Part shown: positions 50,415 through 59,116 of the stretch, one piece after another | How the letters are laid out: each line of letters starts with the position of its first letter | Position numbering within the stretch: the first letter of the stretch is position 1 | The notes under the pieces: model-generated | Told to the model about the DNA's origin: nothing | The model's database searches: none | Seen by the model: only the letters and a program-made list of their open reading frames with translations | Program-made: the position numbers and the translations under genes | Origin: Betaproteobacteria bacterium | GTDB taxonomy: Bacteria; Pseudomonadota; Gammaproteobacteria; Burkholderiales; Thiobacillaceae | Assembly: GCA_016234655.1 (NCBI GenBank) | Contig: JACRAU010000031.1 | Span: 110,737-174,736, forward strand | Reading direction: 5' to 3' | Length of the DNA stretch: 64,000 nucleotides

Positions 50415-51200
50415 ATGCGGTTGTTTTCAAGGCGGCGAGCCCAAGATCAAGGCGGTTTCGACCCGGTCGAAGTGAGCGAAAAAGGCGGTATCCGCTATAT
50501 GCACCTGGGCGGCACGGCGGTGCAGAGCGCCATGCGCATGCGCGACCCGTTCGCGCTGGAGCTGGAGTACACCCGGGCCATGATGGCCTTTCTGCTGTTC
50601 AACCCGGCGCCGCGCGAGGCGGCCTTGATCGGTCTGGGCGGCGGCTCCATTGCCAAGTACATCCACCGCAGGCTGCCGGACTGCCGGCTGACGGCAGTCG
50701 AGCTCAACCCGGAGGTGATCTCGGCGGCGCGGGCCTATTTTTTGTTGCCGCCCGACGATGCGCGCTTGACGGTATTGGCGGCCGACGGCGCGGCCTTCGT
50801 GCGCGACCAGCCGGAGGGCCGGGATGTGTTGCTGGTCGACGCCTATGACGCCAAGCGCATCGTCGAGTCCTTGGCCAGCGATGCGTTCTACCAAGCCTGC
50901 CATGCCCACCTGCGGCCGGGCGGGGTGGCGGCTTTCAATCTATGGGGCTCGGAAGACCGCTTCGGCCTCTATTTGCACCGGATCGGCCAGGCCTTCGGCG
51001 GCCATGTCTTGATCCTGCCGGCCGAGAAGAAGAGCAATATCATCGTGTTCGGCTTCAAGTCGCCGTTGCCCGCGCTGGATTTCCAGGCCCTGGCCGCGCG
51101 CGCCCGCGAGTTGGAGGGCATGCTGGGGCTGGAGTTTCCGGGCTTTCTCGACCGCATGCGGGCCTTCAATACGATCGACGATCGCGGTTTCGTCCTATAG
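50415..51200 (+). CDS. Spermidine synthase-like methyltransferase-fold protein
   Basis: A 261-residue member of the spermine/spermidine synthase superfamily. The nucleotide-binding motif [14 protein letters not shown], the acidic VELNPEV and VDAYDA segments are visible. Typical SpeE polyamine-site residues are not obvious, so it may use another substrate. It is divergent from proS and 71 bases before rppH. Confidence 0.8.
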   Translation: MRLFSRRRAQDQGGFDPVEVSEKGGIRYMHLGGTAVQSAMRMRDPFALELEYTRAMMAFLLFNPAPREAALIGLGGGSIAKYIHRRLPDCRLTAVELNPEVISAARAYFLLPPDDARLTVLAADGAAFVRDQPEGRDVLLVDAYDAKRIVESLASDAFYQACHAHLRPGGVAAFNLWGSEDRFGLYLHRIGQAFGGHVLILPAEKKSNIIVFGFKSPLPALDFQALAARARELEGMLGLEFPGFLDRMRAFNTIDDRGFVL

Positions 51201-51271
51201 TCGAAGCGGCTTTTCTCCCGTCGTGAAGGGTGGGAGAATGTGACCAATTCTTGAACTTTTAAGGTGCGGCC

Positions 51272-51820
51272 ATGATCGACAAAGACGGTTACCGGCCGAA
51301 CGTCGGGATCGTGCTCTGCAATGCCCGCAACGAGGTGTTCTGGGGCAAGCGCATACGCCAGTCCTCGTGGCAGTTTCCGCAGGGCGGCATCAAGAGCGGC
51401 GAATCGGCCGAGGCGGCCATGTACCGCGAGCTGACCGAGGAGGTCGGCCTGGAGCCCGTGCACGTGCGCATCCTCGGGCGCACCCGCAACTGGCTGCGCT
51501 ACGACGTGCCCAAGGATTGGGTCAAGCGCGAATGGCGCGGCCATTACCGCGGCCAAAAGCAGATTTGGTTCCTGCTGCGCCTGGTCGGCCGCGAATGCGA
51601 CGTGCGGCTGAAGGCCAGCGATCACCCCGAGTTCGATGCCTGGCGTTGGCACCAATACTGGCAGCCGGCCGAGGAGGTGGTCGAGTTCAAGCGCGAGGTC
51701 TACCGCCTGGCCTTGGGCGAGCTGGAGCGGTTTTTGCAGGCCGATGCCACGCCGCGCGTCCGCCATCCCTACCTGCATGTTTTGCATACCCACGGCGGCG
51801 GCCGCGGGTATGAGCGTTGA
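51272..51820 (+). CDS. rppH: RNA pyrophosphohydrolase RppH
   Basis: RppH removes pyrophosphate from mRNA 5' ends, starting decay. The 182-residue protein begins [17 protein letters not shown] and has the complete Nudix box [23 protein letters not shown]. The protein ends ten bases before a MITE-like element, which did not disrupt it. Confidence 0.96.
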   Translation: MIDKDGYRPNVGIVLCNARNEVFWGKRIRQSSWQFPQGGIKSGESAEAAMYRELTEEVGLEPVHVRILGRTRNWLRYDVPKDWVKREWRGHYRGQKQIWFLLRLVGRECDVRLKASDHPEFDAWRWHQYWQPAEEVVEFKREVYRLALGELERFLQADATPRVRHPYLHVLHTHGGGRGYER

Positions 51821-51830
51821 TCCTGCTTTA

Positions 51831-52097
51831 GAGCCTATTTCACTAGGAAACGAAAGATGCGTTTGACCACAAAACGGATGGATGCAAGGCGCGGAACGCA
51901 GCGAATGGTTGTTCCATTCGCAAGGCCCGCAACGCGGCAGACGCCGTTTTGTGACCAAACCCTTCGGGCCGGCCATGCATTGCGCGCAGGGCGTTGTTGC
52001 TCGCCGCTTGTTTGGAATGACCAAACTGCGCGGCTCTTGCCTAGCCCTGCGCGCAATGCATGGCCGGCGCACATTCGTTTCCTAGTGAAATAGGCTC
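51831..52097. mobile_element. MITE-like element with 24-bp TIRs and nested palindromes
   Basis: The 267-bp element is bounded by perfect 24-bp inverted repeats (51831-51854 and 52074-52097, starting GAGCCTATTTCACTAGG) and flanked by TTA on both sides (51828-51830, 52098-52100), a probable target duplication. Inside are a near-perfect 16-bp inverted repeat (51862-51877/51944-51959, two mismatches) around an 8-bp hairpin (51901-51921), and a perfect 25-bp inverted repeat (51968-51992/52044-52068). It encodes no transposase. TNA duplications fit IS1031-type IS5 elements as a possible parent, which is inference. Confidence 0.85.
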
Positions 52098-52119
52098 TTA
52101 ATCCATAGAGAATCGAATC

Positions 52120-52713
52120 GTGAGCGAAAATTACAGCGTCATTCCGTCCGCACCCTTGCAAAAGGGGGCCGGTTTCCAAAAGCCGAGCCAGGCCTTGCCC
52201 GAGAAGGTAAGCCTGGACGAGCCGGCATTGATGGTGATGACCGACTTCCGTAGCGTCACCGCCCATAGTACCCATCCGCTGGAGAGCATCGAGTCGGCCC
52301 GGCTCAAGATGATCAACCGCGCGGTGCGTCTGCTTTTGGTGGTGGACGAGCAGAACCACATCCTGGGCCTGGTGACCTCGACCGACCTGACCAGCGAGAA
52401 GCCGATGCGGATCATCCAGACCCAGGGCATTCGCTACAGCGATGTGCTGGTCAAGGACATCATGACCCCGCGCGAGAAGATCGACGTGCTGTGCATGGAC
52501 GACTTGGCCAAGGCCCGGGTCGGCGATGTCGTGGCCACGCTGCGGGCCTGCGGCCGTCAGCATGCCTTGGTCGGTGAGCGACAGGTCGACCGTAGCCAGG
52601 TCTTGCGCGGCGTGTTTTCGGCTTCGCAAATCTCCCGTCAGCTCGGTGCGGCGGTGCATGCCATCGATGTGGCGCGCACCTTCGCCGAGATCGAGGCGGA
52701 GCTGGCCCACTAG
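52120..52713 (+). CDS. CBS-domain protein
   Basis: A 197-residue protein with a tandem CBS pair (about 40-190): ARLKMINRAVRLLLVVDEQNHILGLVTSTDL and VKDIMTPREKIDVLCMDDL to ALVGERQ. CBS pairs bind adenine nucleotides. The second domain seems shortened or diverged. GTG 52120 follows AGAG. The mobile element ends 22 bases upstream, so its promoter may lie in or be altered by that element. Confidence 0.82.
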   Translation: MSENYSVIPSAPLQKGAGFQKPSQALPEKVSLDEPALMVMTDFRSVTAHSTHPLESIESARLKMINRAVRLLLVVDEQNHILGLVTSTDLTSEKPMRIIQTQGIRYSDVLVKDIMTPREKIDVLCMDDLAKARVGDVVATLRACGRQHALVGERQVDRSQVLRGVFSASQISRQLGAAVHAIDVARTFAEIEAELAH

Positions 52714-52717
52714 GGGT

Positions 52718-53083
52718 ATGAAGCTAACGGTGCGCCCAAGCCAGGTACCGCGCCGCGCACCGGATTGGCGGGCCGGCCAACCGCTTTGGCAGAGGCTGCC
52801 CAAGTGCGACGGGCAAGGGCGCCGGTTGGCCGATTTCGTCATGGCCGCGCCCAGCCTCAAGGGCTGGCCGCCGAGCCGGTTCGCGCCTTGGCTAAGCCTG
52901 GTCGAGGGCGCGCTCAAGCGTTTTGGCCCCGCGGTGGTCTTCGCCGATTTCAATCTCCAAACCCGGCTGCTTTGGGTGTCGCACGAGGCCCGGCTCGGTC
53001 TTGGGCTGGAAATCGTTGCCGCATTGCGCTTGGTAGCGCCGGAATTGCTGTTGGTAGCGCAGCCGGCCGATCTACCCAGCTAA
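52718..53083 (+). CDS. Hypothetical protein (121 aa)
   Basis: I do not recognise it. The frame starts with ATG four bases after the CBS gene stop and encodes 121 residues, basic at the N-terminus and tryptophan-rich (APDWRAGQPLWQRLPKCDG; LKGWPPSRFAPWLSLVEGALKRFG), ending in hydrophobic but not clearly membrane-spanning stretches. A purine run (GGGG) is very close to the ATG. Co-transcription with the CBS gene is likely. Confidence 0.6.
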   Translation: MKLTVRPSQVPRRAPDWRAGQPLWQRLPKCDGQGRRLADFVMAAPSLKGWPPSRFAPWLSLVEGALKRFGPAVVFADFNLQTRLLWVSHEARLGLGLEIVAALRLVAPELLLVAQPADLPS

Positions 53084-53283
53084 TGCTGGGGCTTACCTGA
53101 TCCGGCAATATCCGAGTAAAATGCTTGGATAATTCCCGCCGGCTGTGTGCCGCTGACCGTCCGATGACGGAAGGCCTTGAAATTCGACGTATTGCCGTCA
53201 GTTACCAAGCCAGAGATCAAGGCCGGGGCCTTTTGCTTATGCCGGGGTGCCGGTTTGCGTTTAATTGAATAGAGGTTTTAACG

Positions 53284-54372
53284 ATGTCAGTGACCGAACA
53301 GCAAGTACAAGCGGCTCTGAAAGAGCTGATCGACCCCAATACCCAGCGCGACTTCGTCAGCACCAAGTCCGTGCGCAATATCAAGATCGACGGCGACAAG
53401 GTCGGCCTCGACGTGGTGCTGCCCTACCCGGCCAAGATGGTGCAGGGCGAGATCAAGCAGATGGTCGAAGACAAGGTCAAGACCGTGGCCGGGGTTGAGT
53501 CAGCGAGCGCTAACATCTCCTGGAAGATCGTCGCCCACGGTGTGCAGAAGGGCGTCAAGCTGATCCCCGGCGTGAAGAATATCATCGCGGTCGCCTCCGG
53601 CAAGGGCGGCGTCGGCAAATCGACCACCGCCGTCAACCTGGCCCTGGCCCTGGCCGCGGAGGGCGCCAGCGTCGGCATGCTCGACGCCGACATCTACGGC
53701 CCGTCGCAGCCGACCATGCTCGGCATCCACGGCCGGCCGATGTCCGACGACGGCGAGAACCTCGAGCCCATGATCGGCCACGGCATCCAGGCCATGTCCA
53801 TCGGTTTCCTGATCGACGTCGACACCCCCATGGTTTGGCGCGGCCCCATGGTCACCCAGGCGCTCGAACAATTGTTGAACAACACCAAGTGGAAGGACCT
53901 CGACTACCTGGTGATCGACCTGCCGCCGGGCACCGGCGACATCCAGTTGACCCTGGCCCAGCGCGTGCCGGTGACCGGCGCGGTGATCGTGACCACGCCG
54001 CAGGACATCGCGCTGATCGACGCGCGCAAGGGCCTGAAGATGTTCGAGAAGGTGGGCGTGCCCATCCTCGGCATCGTCGAGAACATGTCGCTGCATATCT
54101 GCTCGAAGTGCGGCTGCGAAGAGCGCATCTTCGGCGAGGGCGGCGGCGAGAAGATGTGCAAGGACTACAGCGTCGAGTTCCTCGGCGGTCTGCCGCTGGA
54201 CATCCACATCCGCGAGGATGCCGACTCCGGCAAGCCTTCCGTGGTGGCCGACCCGAACGGCCGGGTGGCCGAGATATATCGCCAGATCGCCCGCCGCGTC
54301 GCGGTCAAGGTCGGCGACCTGGCGGTGGACCACAGTTCCAAGTTCCCCAGCATCGTGATCCAAAATACGTAA
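53284..54372 (+). CDS. apbC: Mrp/ApbC family iron-sulfur carrier ATPase
   Basis: ApbC/Mrp binds and transfers iron-sulfur clusters. The 362-residue protein has an N-terminal MIP18-like domain (about 1-90) and a P-loop domain with ASGKGGVGKSTTAVN, DADIYGPSQPTMLG and the cluster-binding C-x2-C in CSKCGCEE. The 200-base gap upstream holds a weak AAGGCC/GGCCTT hairpin near 53219 and no convincing promoter. Confidence 0.95.
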   Translation: MSVTEQQVQAALKELIDPNTQRDFVSTKSVRNIKIDGDKVGLDVVLPYPAKMVQGEIKQMVEDKVKTVAGVESASANISWKIVAHGVQKGVKLIPGVKNIIAVASGKGGVGKSTTAVNLALALAAEGASVGMLDADIYGPSQPTMLGIHGRPMSDDGENLEPMIGHGIQAMSIGFLIDVDTPMVWRGPMVTQALEQLLNNTKWKDLDYLVIDLPPGTGDIQLTLAQRVPVTGAVIVTTPQDIALIDARKGLKMFEKVGVPILGIVENMSLHICSKCGCEERIFGEGGGEKMCKDYSVEFLGGLPLDIHIREDADSGKPSVVADPNGRVAEIYRQIARRVAVKVGDLAVDHSSKFPSIVIQNT

Positions 54373-54415
54373 GGCGCAAGGCGTGAGGCGTGAGGCGGTG
54401 TAAAATCCGCCTCAC
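54371..54415 (+). repeat. Heptamer repeats forming a hairpin before dcd
   Basis: Four 7-base units (AAGGCGC, AAGGCGT, GAGGCGT, GAGGCGG; 54371-54398) are followed by a segment pairing with the last of them: GTGAGGCGG (54390-54398) with CCGCCTCAC (54407-54415), loop TGTAAAAT, which itself resembles a -10 element. Confidence 0.75.
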
Positions 54416-54442
54416 CCCTATCTCTTGACTCCTCACGCGAAT

Positions 54443-55009
54443 ATGAGCATCAAATCCGACAAGTGGATCCGGCGCATGGCCGAGCAGCACGGCATGATCG
54501 AGCCGTTCGAGCCGGGCCAGGTGAAGAGCGTCAACGGCCAGAGCATCGTGTCCTACGGCACCTCGAGCTACGGCTACGACGTGCGCTGCGCCAACGAGTT
54601 CAAGCTGTTCACCGACATCAACACCACCATTGTCGATCCCAAGTCCTTCGACCCCAACAGCTTCGTCGAGGTGAAGGGCGATTCCTGCATCATCCCGCCC
54701 AACTCCTTCGCCCTGGCCCGTACCGTCGAGTATTTCCGCATCCCGCGTAGCGTATTGACCATCTGTCTGGGCAAGAGCACCTATGCCCGCTGCGGCATCA
54801 TCGTCAACGTCACCCCCTTGGAGCCGGAGTGGGAGGGCCACGTGACCCTGGAGTTCTCCAACACCACCCCCTTGCCGGCCCGTATCTATGCCAACGAGGG
54901 CGTGGCCCAGATGCTGTTCCTGGAGTCGGATGAGGTCTGCGAGACCTCCTACCGCGACCGAGGCGGCAAATACCAGGGTCAGACCGGCGTCACCCTGCCT
55001 AAAATCTAG
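54443..55009 (+). CDS. dcd: dCTP deaminase
   Basis: Dcd converts dCTP to dUTP for thymidylate synthesis. ATG 54443 ([22 protein letters not shown]) is the usual betaproteobacterial start and gives 188 residues, the common length. Conserved segments are [31 protein letters not shown] and [11 protein letters not shown]. Confidence 0.97.
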   Translation: MSIKSDKWIRRMAEQHGMIEPFEPGQVKSVNGQSIVSYGTSSYGYDVRCANEFKLFTDINTTIVDPKSFDPNSFVEVKGDSCIIPPNSFALARTVEYFRIPRSVLTICLGKSTYARCGIIVNVTPLEPEWEGHVTLEFSNTTPLPARIYANEGVAQMLFLESDEVCETSYRDRGGKYQGQTGVTLPKI

Positions 55010-55014
55010 GCAAG

Positions 55015-55075
55015 GCATCCATCCTGGCCGGCCGATGCATTTTCTACCCCACGCCGGCCGGATGCTCCCTATAAT
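55015..55075 (+). promoter_or_regulatory. Hairpin and TATAAT between dcd and the decarboxylase
   Basis: GCATCC...GGCCGGC pairs with GCCGGCC...GGATGC (55015-55065), perhaps ending dcd transcription. TATAAT (55070-55075) lies 40 bases before the decarboxylase gene; no good -35 is seen. Confidence 0.4.
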
Positions 55076-55115
55076 CCGCGCTTTCTTGCCACCCGGTCCG
55101 CGAGAGGATTAGGCC

Positions 55116-57359
55116 ATGCGTTTCCGTTTTCCCGTCGTCATCATCGACGAAGACTTCCGTTCCGAAAACCAGAGCGGCTTGTCGATTCGCGCCTTGGCCA
55201 AGGCCATCGAGGAACAGGGCATGGAGGTGTTGGGGGTGACCAGCTACGGCGACCTGTCTTCCTTCGCCCAGCAGCAGTCGCGGGCCTCGGCCTTTATCTT
55301 GTCGGTCGACGACGAGGAGCTGGCCAACGAGGAAGAAGAGACCATCGCCGAGCTGCGCGCCTTCGTCGAGGAGATCCGTTTCCGCAACGCCGAGATACCG
55401 ATCTTCCTCCACGGCGAGACCCGTACCTCGCGCCATATCCCGAACGACATCCTGCGCCAGCTCAACGGCTTCATCCATATGCTGGAGGACACGCCGGAGT
55501 TCCTGGCCCGCTACATCGGGCGCGAAGCCAAGACCTATCTGGATTCCATCGTGCCGCCGTTCTTCCGGGCACTCACCCACTACGCCTCGGACGGCTCTTA
55601 TTCCTGGCACTGCCCCGGCCATTCCGGCGGCGTCGCCTTCCTCAAGTCGCCGATCGGCCAGATGTTCCACCAGTTCTTCGGCGAGAACCTGCTGCGCGCC
55701 GATGTCTGCAATGCGGTGGACGAGCTGGGCCAGTTGCTCGACCACACCGGCCCGGTAGCGGCCTCCGAGCGCAATGCGGCGCGCATCTTCCATTGCGACC
55801 ATTTGTATTTCGTCACCAACGGCACCTCGACCTCGAACAAGATGGTCTGGCACTCGACCGTGGCGCCGGACGACATCGTGGTGGTCGATCGCAACTGCCA
55901 CAAGTCCATCCTGCATTCGATCATCATGACCGGCGCGATTCCGGTGTTCCTGACGCCGACCCGCAACCATTACGGCATCATCGGCCCGATCCCGCTGAGC
56001 GAATTCAAGATGGAGACCATCCGCAAGAAGATCGAGGCGCACCCTTTCGCCAGCAAGGTCAAGAACAAGAAGCCGCGCATCCTGACCATCACCCAGTCCA
56101 CCTACGACGGCGTGATGTACAACGTCGAGACCATCAAGGAGATGCTCGACGGCCAGATCGATACCCTGCACTTCGACGAGGCTTGGTTGCCGCATGCCGC
56201 CTTCCACGATTTCTACGGCGATTACCATGCCATCGGCGAAGGCCGGCCGCGCTGCCAGGAGTCGATGATCTTCGCCACCCAGTCCACCCACAAGCTGCTG
56301 GCCGGCCTGTCGCAGGCCTCGCAGATATTGGTGCAAGACTCCGAGCGGAACCAGCTCGACCGCGACGTGTTCAACGAGGCCTATCTGATGCACAGCTCGA
56401 CCTCGCCCCAGTACGCCATCATCGCCTCCTGCGATGTGGCGGCGGCGATGATGGAGCCGCCCGGCGGCACCGCCTTGGTCGAGGAGTCGCTGGTCGAGGC
56501 CATGGATTTCCGCCGCGCCATGCGCAAGGTCGAGCGCGAGTTCGGCGGTTCCTGGTGGTTCAAGGTCTGGGGTCCGCAATACCTGGCCGAGGAGGCCGAG
56601 GGCGTGGGCGACCAGGAAGACTGGATGCTCAAGGACAATGAGCGCTGGCATGGCTTCGGCGACATCGCCGCCGGCTTCAATATGCTCGATCCGATCAAGG
56701 CGACCGTTATCACTCCGGGCCTGGATGTCTCCGGCGAGTTCGCCGAGGGCGGTATCCCGGCGGCCATCGTCACCAAATACCTGGCCGAGCACGGCGTCAT
56801 CGTCGAGAAGACCGGCCTGTACTCCTTCTTCATCATGTTCACCATCGGCATCACCAAGGGCCGCTGGAATACGATGTTGACCGCCTTGCAGCAGTTCAAG
56901 GCCGACTACGACGCCAATCTGCCCTTGTGGAAGGTGCTGCCCGAGTTCATCGAGAAGCAGTCGCGCTACGAGAAGATCGGTCTGAAAGACCTATGCGACC
57001 GGATCCACAGCTTATACAAGGCCAACGACATCGCACGTCTGACCACCGAGATGTATCTGTCGGAGATGGCCCCGGCCATGAAACCGGCCGAGGCCTTCGC
57101 CAAGATGGCCCACCGCGAGATCGAGCGGGTCGAGATCGACAAGCTCGAGGGGCGCATCACCAGCGTCCTGCTGACTCCCTATCCGCCGGGCATTCCGCTC
57201 TTGATCCCCGGGGAGCGCTTCAACAGCACCATCGTCCGCTACTTGCAGTTCGCCCGCGACTTCAACGAGCAGTTCCCGGGCTTCGAGACCGATATCCACG
57301 GCCTGGTCAAGGAATCGGTCGATGGCAAGGTGGTCTATCACGTCGACTGCGTGGCCTGA
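55116..57359 (+). CDS. Orn/Lys/Arg decarboxylase, long form
   Basis: A 747-residue PLP decarboxylase of the ornithine/lysine/arginine family with an N-terminal wing domain (about 1-125), the core with PLP lysine in STHKLLAGLSQAS, and FDEAWLPHAAFHDFY. SWHCPGHSGG and TNGTSTSNKMV are the other active-site segments. Family members make putrescine, cadaverine or agmatine and consume protons. Which substrate is used here cannot be decided by eye. Confidence 0.9.
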   Translation: MRFRFPVVIIDEDFRSENQSGLSIRALAKAIEEQGMEVLGVTSYGDLSSFAQQQSRASAFILSVDDEELANEEEETIAELRAFVEEIRFRNAEIPIFLHGETRTSRHIPNDILRQLNGFIHMLEDTPEFLARYIGREAKTYLDSIVPPFFRALTHYASDGSYSWHCPGHSGGVAFLKSPIGQMFHQFFGENLLRADVCNAVDELGQLLDHTGPVAASERNAARIFHCDHLYFVTNGTSTSNKMVWHSTVAPDDIVVVDRNCHKSILHSIIMTGAIPVFLTPTRNHYGIIGPIPLSEFKMETIRKKIEAHPFASKVKNKKPRILTITQSTYDGVMYNVETIKEMLDGQIDTLHFDEAWLPHAAFHDFYGDYHAIGEGRPRCQESMIFATQSTHKLLAGLSQASQILVQDSERNQLDRDVFNEAYLMHSSTSPQYAIIASCDVAAAMMEPPGGTALVEESLVEAMDFRRAMRKVEREFGGSWWFKVWGPQYLAEEAEGVGDQEDWMLKDNERWHGFGDIAAGFNMLDPIKATVITPGLDVSGEFAEGGIPAAIVTKYLAEHGVIVEKTGLYSFFIMFTIGITKGRWNTMLTALQQFKADYDANLPLWKVLPEFIEKQSRYEKIGLKDLCDRIHSLYKANDIARLTTEMYLSEMAPAMKPAEAFAKMAHREIERVEIDKLEGRITSVLLTPYPPGIPLLIPGERFNSTIVRYLQFARDFNEQFPGFETDIHGLVKESVDGKVVYHVDCVA

Positions 57360-57364
57360 CAAGG

Positions 57365-57450
57365 CGCGGCGTCCTCGCAGCCGTTGTTCGGCCCCAGGAG
57401 GGGCCTCCTACAACACCTCCTGTGGGAGCGGCGTCCTCGCCGCGAACAAC
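57365..57450. repeat. REP-like pair after the decarboxylase gene
   Basis: GCGGCGTCCTCGC occurs twice (near 57366 and 57429). The second is inside TGTGGGAGCGGCGTCCTCGC-CGCGAA, the pattern of Pseudomonas-type REP sequences. Between them GGCCCC/GGGGCC and GGAGG/CCTCC pair. Probably serves as a 3' end structure. Confidence 0.65.
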
Positions 57451-57463
57451 CCGGTTGATCGCC

Positions 57464-57492
57464 TTGCTATCCAACTGATTTTTCATTAGAAT
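57464..57492 (+). promoter_or_regulatory. Promoter of the rpsF-priB-rpsR-rplI operon
   Basis: TTGCTA (57464-57469) and TAGAAT (57487-57492) are 17 bases apart, giving a leader of about 100 bases before rpsF. Confidence 0.75.
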
Positions 57493-57499
57493 TCCGCCC

Positions 57500-57596
57500 C
57501 TTTCCCGGCTTATTGGTTTGGGCCGGGTCCTTGCTCCACCGCTGCTTTGGCTTATGGCCGAAGTTGACGGGGGGCCGTTAGTCCGAAAGGAGTGTT
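57500..57596 (+). promoter_or_regulatory. rpsF leader, possible S6:S18 autoregulatory element
   Basis: The leader ends TTAGTCCGAAAGGAGTGTT: TCC-GAAA-GGA can pair and hide the ribosome binding site, and a GGCC/GGCC stem lies just upstream. Leaders with a CCG-containing bulge that bind the S6:S18 dimer are known ahead of rpsF; the match is by position and general form only. Confidence 0.45.
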
Positions 57597-57977
57597 ATGC
57601 GTCACTACGAAATCGTCTTTATCGTCCATCCGGACCAGAGCGAGCAGGTGCCCGCCATGCTCGAGCGTTACCGCGGCCTGATCGCCGGCAAAAATGGCCA
57701 CATCCATCGTCTGGAAGACTGGGGCCGCCGCCAGATGGCCTACAGCATCCAGAAAGTGCACAAGGCCCACTATGTGCTGATGAACATCGAGTGCGACCAG
57801 GAGACCCTGGACGAGCTGGATCACGGCTTCCGCTTCAACGACGCCATCCTGCGCCACATTGTCATCAAGCGCGACGAGGCCGTCACCGGCGCTTCGCCGA
57901 TGATGAAGGAAGAGAAGTCGCGCAATATGCTGGCGCCTCAGTCGCAGCAGGAGGCCTCGGCCGAGGCTGCCGCCTAA
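57597..57977 (+). CDS. rpsF: 30S ribosomal protein S6
   Basis: S6 binds 16S rRNA together with S18. The 126-residue protein has [22 protein letters not shown] and the RNA-contact region [13 protein letters not shown], ending in an acidic/Ala tail. AAAGGAG lies at good spacing before the ATG. Confidence 0.98.
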   Translation: MRHYEIVFIVHPDQSEQVPAMLERYRGLIAGKNGHIHRLEDWGRRQMAYSIQKVHKAHYVLMNIECDQETLDELDHGFRFNDAILRHIVIKRDEAVTGASPMMKEEKSRNMLAPQSQQEASAEAAA

Positions 57978-57979
57978 GG

Positions 57980-58273
57980 GTGGCCAACCGGGTCGAGCTG
58001 AGCGGACAGGTTCTGGAGACCGGCGGCCTGCGCCATACCCCGGCCGGCCTGCCCACCGTGCAAATGCGTTTGGCGCACGGGTCGGAGCAGGGCGAGGCGG
58101 GGCGGATGCGGCAGGTGGTGTGCGAGATCGAGGCGATTGCCTTCGGCGACATCGCCGGCAAGCTCAGCCAGTGCCAGATCGGTAGCCAGATAAGCGTGAC
58201 CGGATTCCTCGACCGCAAGAGTCCCCGTAGCAGCCTGCTGACGTTGCACATAACCGATTACGAATTGATTTAA
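57980..58273 (+). CDS. priB: Primosomal replication protein PriB
   Basis: PriB is an OB-fold single-strand DNA-binding protein for replication restart. GTG 57980, two bases after the rpsF stop, gives 97 residues starting [30 protein letters not shown], the family start. A much longer upstream frame is only a shadow of rpsF. The order rpsF-priB-rpsR-rplI is the standard one. Confidence 0.94.
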   Translation: MANRVELSGQVLETGGLRHTPAGLPTVQMRLAHGSEQGEAGRMRQVVCEIEAIAFGDIAGKLSQCQIGSQISVTGFLDRKSPRSSLLTLHITDYELI

Positions 58274-58284
58274 GGAGTAGGACC

Positions 58285-58560
58285 ATGGCGTTTTTCCGAC
58301 GCAAGCCTGATAACAAAGGCAAGGGCAAGACCGGCGGCGCGCTGTTTCGCCGCAAGAAATTCTGCCGTTTCACCGCCGAGGGCGTGAAAGAGATCGACTA
58401 CAAGGACACCGAAGTTCTGAAGGACTTCCTGACCGAGCAGGGCCGCATCATTCCCGCCCGCATCACCGGCACTCGTGCCCACTATCAGCGCCAGCTGGCC
58501 ACCGCGATCAAGCGCGCCCAGTTTCTGGCCCTGTTGCCCTACACCGACCTGCACGAGTAA
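58285..58560 (+). CDS. rpsR: 30S ribosomal protein S18
   Basis: S18 pairs with S6 on the 16S platform. The 91-residue protein has [22 protein letters not shown] and [28 protein letters not shown]. The N-terminus is somewhat longer and more basic than in E. coli. AAGGAGT precedes the ATG. Confidence 0.98.
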   Translation: MAFFRRKPDNKGKGKTGGALFRRKKFCRFTAEGVKEIDYKDTEVLKDFLTEQGRIIPARITGTRAHYQRQLATAIKRAQFLALLPYTDLHE

Positions 58561-58572
58561 GAGGAGCGCAAC

Positions 58573-59022
58573 ATGGAAATCATTTTGCTGGAAAAGGTTG
58601 TCAACCTGGGTGGCTTGGGCGATATCGTCCGGGTCAAGGACGGCTTCGCCCGTAACTTCCTGATCCCCCAGGGCAAGGCCAAGCGCGCCACCGCCGCCAA
58701 CAAGGAAGCGTTCGAGCAGCGCCGCGCCGAGCTGGAAAAGGCCGCCGCCGAGAAGCTGGTCGCCGCCCAGGCCCGTGCCGAGAAGCTGGCCGGCTATATG
58801 CTGCAGATCAGCCAGAAGGCCGGTGTCGATGGCCGTCTGTTCGGCTCCGTCACCAACGTCGACATCGCCGAGGCCCTTAAGGCCCAAGGTTACGACGTGA
58901 GCAAGGCCGAGGTGCGCATGCCCGAGGGTCCGTTCAAGATGGTCGGCGACTACGACCTGACCCTGGCCCTGCACAGCGATGTCTCGGTCGACATCAAGGT
59001 GTCGGTCCTCGGCGAGCACTAA
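58573..59022 (+). CDS. rplI: 50S ribosomal protein L9
   Basis: L9 is a two-domain, long-helix 23S-binding protein. The 149-residue product has [36 protein letters not shown], the connecting helix and the C-terminal domain ending [19 protein letters not shown] precedes the ATG. A strong terminator follows. Confidence 0.98.
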   Translation: MEIILLEKVVNLGGLGDIVRVKDGFARNFLIPQGKAKRATAANKEAFEQRRAELEKAAAEKLVAAQARAEKLAGYMLQISQKAGVDGRLFGSVTNVDIAEALKAQGYDVSKAEVRMPEGPFKMVGDYDLTLALHSDVSVDIKVSVLGEH

Positions 59023-59040
59023 ACCGAAGTCAAGCCCTTA

Positions 59041-59068
59041 ACAAAAGGCCGCGCATGCGGCCTTTTGT
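59041..59068. terminator. Terminator after rplI
   Basis: A 12-bp perfect stem (ACAAAAGGCCGC, 59041-59052, with its complement at 59057-59068) has loop GCAT and ends in TTTT on both strands. Confidence 0.92.
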
Positions 59069-59116
59069 CATTGCAGGGTCGGGACTACAATTGACCCCCC
59101 CAAACGAGTAAGCCCC

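Noticed and set aside
51857..52093. Small open frames within the 267-bp element
   Set aside because: They run through the inverted repeats on both strands, have no start context and no family match; the element is better seen as non-coding.
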